This document shows positions 60,580 through 64,000 of a stretch of 64,000 nucleotides of DNA, piece by piece (position 1 is the stretch's first letter; the number at the start of each line of letters is the position of its first letter). Origin of the DNA: an uncultured Lachnospiraceae bacterium (lineage in GTDB: Bacteria; Bacillota_A; Clostridia; Lachnospirales; Lachnospiraceae); assembly GCA_910577835.1 (NCBI GenBank), contig CAJTOU010000009.1, positions 16,321 to 80,320 of the forward strand, written 5' to 3'. The notes under the pieces are model-generated. The model saw only the letters and a list, made by a program, of their open reading frames with translations. It was not told the DNA's origin and ran no database searches. The position numbers and the translations under genes were made by a program.

Positions 60580-61143
60580 CTATAATAAGCCTACCAAATC
60601 AAGGCTTGGTTTTAAAGTTTCTGCGCCCGGCTTCCATTTTGCAGGGCAAACCTCGTCACCATGCTCTGCTACAAACTGGGATGCCTGAACGCGTCTTAAC
60701 AGTTCTTCTGCATTTCTTCCCACATTGCCGGCAGTTACTTCATAGGCAACAACTTTTCCTTCCGGATTAATGATAAATGTTCCTCTTTCTGCCATACCGT
60801 CCTTTTCAATCATTACATCCAAATCTCTTGTAATAGTTCCTGTTGGGTCAGCAAGCATTGGATATTGAATTTTTTTAATGGTCTTTGATGCATCGTGCCA
60901 TGCCTTATGGACAAAATGAGTATCACAGGAAACGCTGTACACTTCACAGTTAATTTTCTTAAACTCCTCGTATTTGTCTGCCAAATCTTCCAGTTCTGTC
61001 GGGCATACAAAGGTAAAATCTGCCGGATAGAAGAAAAATACAGCCCATCCACCGAGAATATCTGCTCTTGAATATTCCTTAAATTCTCCATTTACAAATG
61101 CCTGAACATGAAAATCGCCTAATTCTTTTCCAATTAATGACAT
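60580..61143 (-). CDS. ahpC: Peroxiredoxin, alkyl hydroperoxide reductase subunit C
   Basis: 187 residues. Typical 2-Cys peroxiredoxin: peroxidatic Cys47 in FTFVCPTE and resolving Cys near 166 in EVCPAKW. It reduces H2O2 and organic peroxides in the cytosol and is recycled by the adjacent AhpF-like protein. AAGGAG before ATG 61143. First gene of a two-gene operon. Confidence 0.96.
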   Translation of the reverse strand: MSLIGKELGDFHVQAFVNGEFKEYSRADILGGWAVFFFYPADFTFVCPTELEDLADKYEEFKKINCEVYSVSCDTHFVHKAWHDASKTIKKIQYPMLADPTGTITRDLDVMIEKDGMAERGTFIINPEGKVVAYEVTAGNVGRNAEELLRRVQASQFVAEHGDEVCPAKWKPGAETLKPSLDLVGLL

Positions 61144-61244
61144 AACTATTTCTCCTTTTTTGATAGGTTTTATACTTATAGTTTTATCAGTTTAAAGGAC
61201 AAATATACATTTTTTATTTCTTTTATTTTAAATCTTTCCATTTA

Positions 61245-63170
61245 TCAGTTTAAATTCTTTTTCCCTTTCTTTTTTAATTTACTGCCTTCTTTTTCTGTAT
61301 TTAATTTTTCATAATAAAGTATCTCTTTCTTTCCATTGACAAATTCTCTGATTGCTGTCAAAAAAGCCTCCCCATATTTTTGATACTTATTTTCTCCCAC
61401 ACCGCTGACCTCAAGCATTTCCTCTTTACAAAACGGAAGCTTTACACACATATCCGCAAGTGTCTTATCAGAGGCAATAATATATGGCGGCATCCCCTCT
61501 TCTTTTGCAAGCTGAAACCGGACCTCTCTGAGCTTTTCAAATAAATCAAAGCCTCTGGAAGTAAGAACATCTGAAATACGCTGTTTTTGCCTTTTCTTTC
61601 CCTCCTGCTGTTTCTGAACTTCCGCCTGCTTTGATATCTTTATCTTTATTTTCTGTCCGCTACCAGCCAGATTTGCCCCTTCTTTCGTGAGCCTTACCAG
61701 CTCATATCTATCTTCTGTTGTATACAGATACTTCCCTGTAACCAATTCATGAAAAACCTGTTTTAAATATTTTTCACTGCTCTCCTTCTCTGCCCCATAG
61801 CTTTGCAGCTTATCAAATCCATAAGAGAGCAGCCTGCTCTTTTTGTCCCCTCGCAATACTCCAATCACTACATTTATGCCAAACCGTTCTCTTAATTCTC
61901 TGACACACTCTATAATATGTACCGCCTCACTGGTAACATCCCTTTCCTCAAAATCTGCCAGACAGTTTGAGCAGTTTTCACATCTGCATTGTGCTTTTTC
62001 GCCGAAATATTTTAATATATATTCCCGCAGACAATCCTTTGTCGTAGAATAATATGTCATAGACTGTAAACGCTTTCTATCTCTTTCCTGCACTGCCAGA
62101 CTTTCCTCTATTGTCATATCTGCCCGTACTTCTTTGTTTTCCAGCAGATATTTATTTATCATAACATCCTGCGCGGAATACAAAAGAATACAGTCCGCCC
62201 TTTCTCCGTCACGTCCTGCTCTTCCAGCTTCCTGATAATAATTCTCCAGACTTTGAGGCATATTATAATGTATCACATAGCGAACATTAGACTTGTTAAT
62301 TCCCATTCCAAAAGCATTTGTCGCTACAATCACCGGTTTCTCATCATAAATAAAGGCATCCTGATTTTCTCTGCGCTCCTCTGCTGACAATCCCGCATGA
62401 TATTTTGTAACTGAAATACTCTTGTTTTTCAGAATTTCATACACCATATCCACATTTTTTCTGGTTGCACAGTAAATAACACCACTTTCCTCTTTATGCG
62501 TCTTTACATAATTCAGCACATAATCAGATTTCTGCTTTATCTCATTTACTCCAAAATATAAATTTTCTCTGTCAAAGCCTGTCACCAGAATATCCGGCTC
62601 TTTTAACCCAAGCACACAGATAATATCATCTTTTACACTTTGTGTCGCTGTTGCTGTAAATGCAGATACAACCGGCCTTTTTGGCAGAGTTGCAATGAGC
62701 TTTACAATATTTAGATAGCTTGGCCTGAAATCCTGTCCCCATTGCGAAATACAATGAGCCTCATCTACTGTCACCATGGAAATTTCGGCATTCATGGCGA
62801 AATCCAGAAAACCTCCTGTTTCAAGGCGTTCTGGAGCCACATAGATAATTTTATATTGTCCATTCTTTGCATTCGCAAGAGCCATAACAATCTGTCTCTC
62901 TGTTAAAGAGCTGTTTATATATGCGGCATGAATGCCCGCTTCATTCAACGCACGTACTTGGTCTTTCATAAGAGAAATTAATGGAGAAATCACAAGAGTA
63001 ATACCGGAAAACATTAATGCCGGAATCTGATAGCAGAGAGACTTTCCCGCGCCAGTCGGCATAATTCCCAGTACATCTCTGCCTTGCAGCATACTGTTAA
63101 TAAGAATTTCCTGACCTTTCCGAAAGCTGTCATAACCAAAAAATTTTTTCAGAACTTCATTTTTATTCAT
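61245..63170 (-). CDS. recQ: ATP-dependent DNA helicase RecQ
   Basis: 641 residues. Helicase motifs I (MPTGAGKSLCYQ), II (VDEAHC), V and VI (YYQEAGRAGRDG) are present. The RecQ zinc-binding cysteines (CRCENCSNC), winged helix and C-terminal HRDC domain (about 535-610) follow, then a Lys-rich tail. A 3'-5' helicase for recombination and fork repair. The ribosome site is weak. Confidence 0.94.
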   Translation of the reverse strand: MNKNEVLKKFFGYDSFRKGQEILINSMLQGRDVLGIMPTGAGKSLCYQIPALMFSGITLVISPLISLMKDQVRALNEAGIHAAYINSSLTERQIVMALANAKNGQYKIIYVAPERLETGGFLDFAMNAEISMVTVDEAHCISQWGQDFRPSYLNIVKLIATLPKRPVVSAFTATATQSVKDDIICVLGLKEPDILVTGFDRENLYFGVNEIKQKSDYVLNYVKTHKEESGVIYCATRKNVDMVYEILKNKSISVTKYHAGLSAEERRENQDAFIYDEKPVIVATNAFGMGINKSNVRYVIHYNMPQSLENYYQEAGRAGRDGERADCILLYSAQDVMINKYLLENKEVRADMTIEESLAVQERDRKRLQSMTYYSTTKDCLREYILKYFGEKAQCRCENCSNCLADFEERDVTSEAVHIIECVRELRERFGINVVIGVLRGDKKSRLLSYGFDKLQSYGAEKESSEKYLKQVFHELVTGKYLYTTEDRYELVRLTKEGANLAGSGQKIKIKISKQAEVQKQQEGKKRQKQRISDVLTSRGFDLFEKLREVRFQLAKEEGMPPYIIASDKTLADMCVKLPFCKEEMLEVSGVGENKYQKYGEAFLTAIREFVNGKKEILYYEKLNTEKEGSKLKKKGKKNLN

Positions 63171-63237
63171 AATTGTTTATTGCATACCCCTTTATTTTTT
63201 TACCTTTTATCTTTATTTTTTATTGTTTTATTATATA

Positions 63238-63266
63238 ATTTTATAATATTTTTGTAAAATATGCAA
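63238..63266 (-). promoter_or_regulatory. Possible recQ promoter
   Basis: On the minus strand TTGCAT (63261-63266), 17 bp, TAAAAT (63238-63243), in a very AT-rich gap. Confidence 0.4.
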
Positions 63267-63322
63267 CAAAATTCTTTTATAATAACAATATCAAACCCGA
63301 AATTATCCAAAATAATTTTTTG

Positions 63323-64000
63323 TTATTCTACCACTAATCCCAAAACTTTTGCACGTTCCTTAAAAGATTTATAATGCCGTTCCGTAATAAAATCACTTCT
63401 GAGTATTGGCTCCACAAATTTAAAATCTGCTTTTTTCATAGCCATAACTGCTGCTTCCCTTTGTGTCATATTATCCAGTACAATACAGCTTCCACCAACA
63501 GGGTCCGACATCATTTCTCTGTCAAACGCATTATTATGGTCATATAATGGATGGCAGTTTACTATCTGCATTGTATCACAATCATAATACATGCCCCAAT
63601 TCATACTGTGCCTGTCACTATTGCTTACCAAATAATCTACTATAAACATTTTATATATCATATCGGCGTCTATGCTTAATAAGTATTGCCACCAGTCAAT
63701 GCCATTTACATTACAATACGCGACGAAATCCCCCCCGTTTAGCATTGAAAGCCTGTCGTTCGTCATACACTTACATTTACAGCAAAACAACCCTTTTGAC
63801 TCGCCTGCCGTGTATTCTACATGCCTTACATTACATTTATCCAGTATATTTGAAACTTCTATTTCTATTCGGGATTCATCATCACCATGAGCACCTCTTT
63901 TATATAAATATAACTCTCCATTTATACGCTTCCAGCATTTTGCATAAGCGCCATGTGTTGTTAATTCAGGCGTATTTATATTTCCGTTTACTGTCAAGCT
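63323..64000 (-). CDS. HipA-like kinase-fold protein, C-terminal part (5' end outside window)
   Basis: About 226 residues are visible; the frame is open to the window edge, and the only early start would be a TTG at 63997, so the gene almost surely begins outside. SNSDRHSMNWGMYYD carries the catalytic Asp-Arg-His and Asn of HipA-type kinases, followed by the metal-binding LYDHNNAFD. The N-terminal KCWKRINGELYLYKRG resembles the lysine-bearing part. Possible toxin of a HipBA-type system or a regulatory kinase; the partner is not in view. Confidence 0.7.
   Translation of the reverse strand, partial: SLTVNGNINTPELTTHGAYAKCWKRINGELYLYKRGAHGDDESRIEIEVSNILDKCNVRHVEYTAGESKGLFCCKCKCMTNDRLSMLNGGDFVAYCNVNGIDWWQYLLSIDADMIYKMFIVDYLVSNSDRHSMNWGMYYDCDTMQIVNCHPLYDHNNAFDREMMSDPVGGSCIVLDNMTQREAAVMAMKKADFKFVEPILRSDFITERHYKSFKERAKVLGLVVE

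Noticed and set aside
61144..61200. PerR box before ahpC
   Set aside because: TTATACTTATAGTTT shares too few positions with the TTATAATTATTATAA consensus.

Overview
The window reads as a chromosomal segment of a low-GC, strictly anaerobic Clostridia bacterium, most likely family Lachnospiraceae. This rests on gene content and protein style (clostridial-type ThiC, C_GCAxxG_C_C protein, fused ABC-FtsX transporters, siroheme operon, EF-G paralogue, tyrosine recombinase next to an exopolysaccharide operon), strong purine-rich ribosome binding sites and TTGACA/TATAAT-type promoters. No species is claimed. I saw no rRNA, tRNA or CRISPR array.

Layout. 1-4.9 kb: end of a YdcF-like membrane gene, an Rrf2 regulator with three cysteines, metY with a probable Rrf2 operator on its promoter, a methyltransferase, hslO and a cold-shock gene. 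5-16.2 kb: an unknown membrane protein and four large fused ATPase/FtsX-permease proteins arranged as two tandem pairs. 16.5-20.2 kb: thiC, a phosphohexomutase and a decayed AbiH-like fragment. 20.3-35.4 kb: an AT-rich exopolysaccharide/capsule operon on the minus strand (four GT4 enzymes, one GT32 enzyme, Wzy, Wzx, acetyltransferase, FrhB-like Fe-S protein, beta-propeller protein). Three of its genes are visibly broken: manC, a pyruvyltransferase and an SDR. Its first gene is a tyrosine recombinase. Upstream of that lies a ~340 bp segment bounded by inverted repeats and carrying a strong extended -10 promoter. In the orientation given, the promoter points away from the operon and into a terminator whose 5' arm is the right inverted repeat. 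This looks like a phase-variable promoter switch caught in the OFF position, and is the most interesting object in the window.

35.6-43.5 kb: an unknown charged coiled-coil protein, a ~100 bp palindromic repeat, a short IS200/IS605-derived element, and a siroheme operon (precorrin-2 dehydrogenase, hemB, hemL, hemA and a three-domain hemC-cobA-hemD fusion). 43.7-49.3 kb: Trk/Ktr potassium uptake, a MATE pump preceded by a 13-bp tandem repeat, a DinJ-YafQ toxin-antitoxin pair, a DUF2087 protein and a gene-poor stretch with an omega-RNA-like structure. 49.4-53.7 kb: an EF-G paralogue, a TauE/SafE exporter, and a C_GCAxxG_C_C protein fused to a siroheme/ferredoxin sulfite-reductase-like module. 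54-56.3 kb: a double-MerR regulator with an ABC exporter. 56.5-64 kb: an EAL phosphodiesterase fused to a LamG-like domain, a domain-swapped AhpF with AhpC, RecQ, and a HipA-like gene cut by the window edge.

Functional links. Siroheme made by the hem operon would supply the sulfite-reductase-like protein at 52.4 kb. With TauE/SafE and the MetY/Rrf2 pair, this gives the window a recurring sulfur theme. The exopolysaccharide operon appears to have no promoter of its own outside the invertible segment, so its expression probably depends on inversion.
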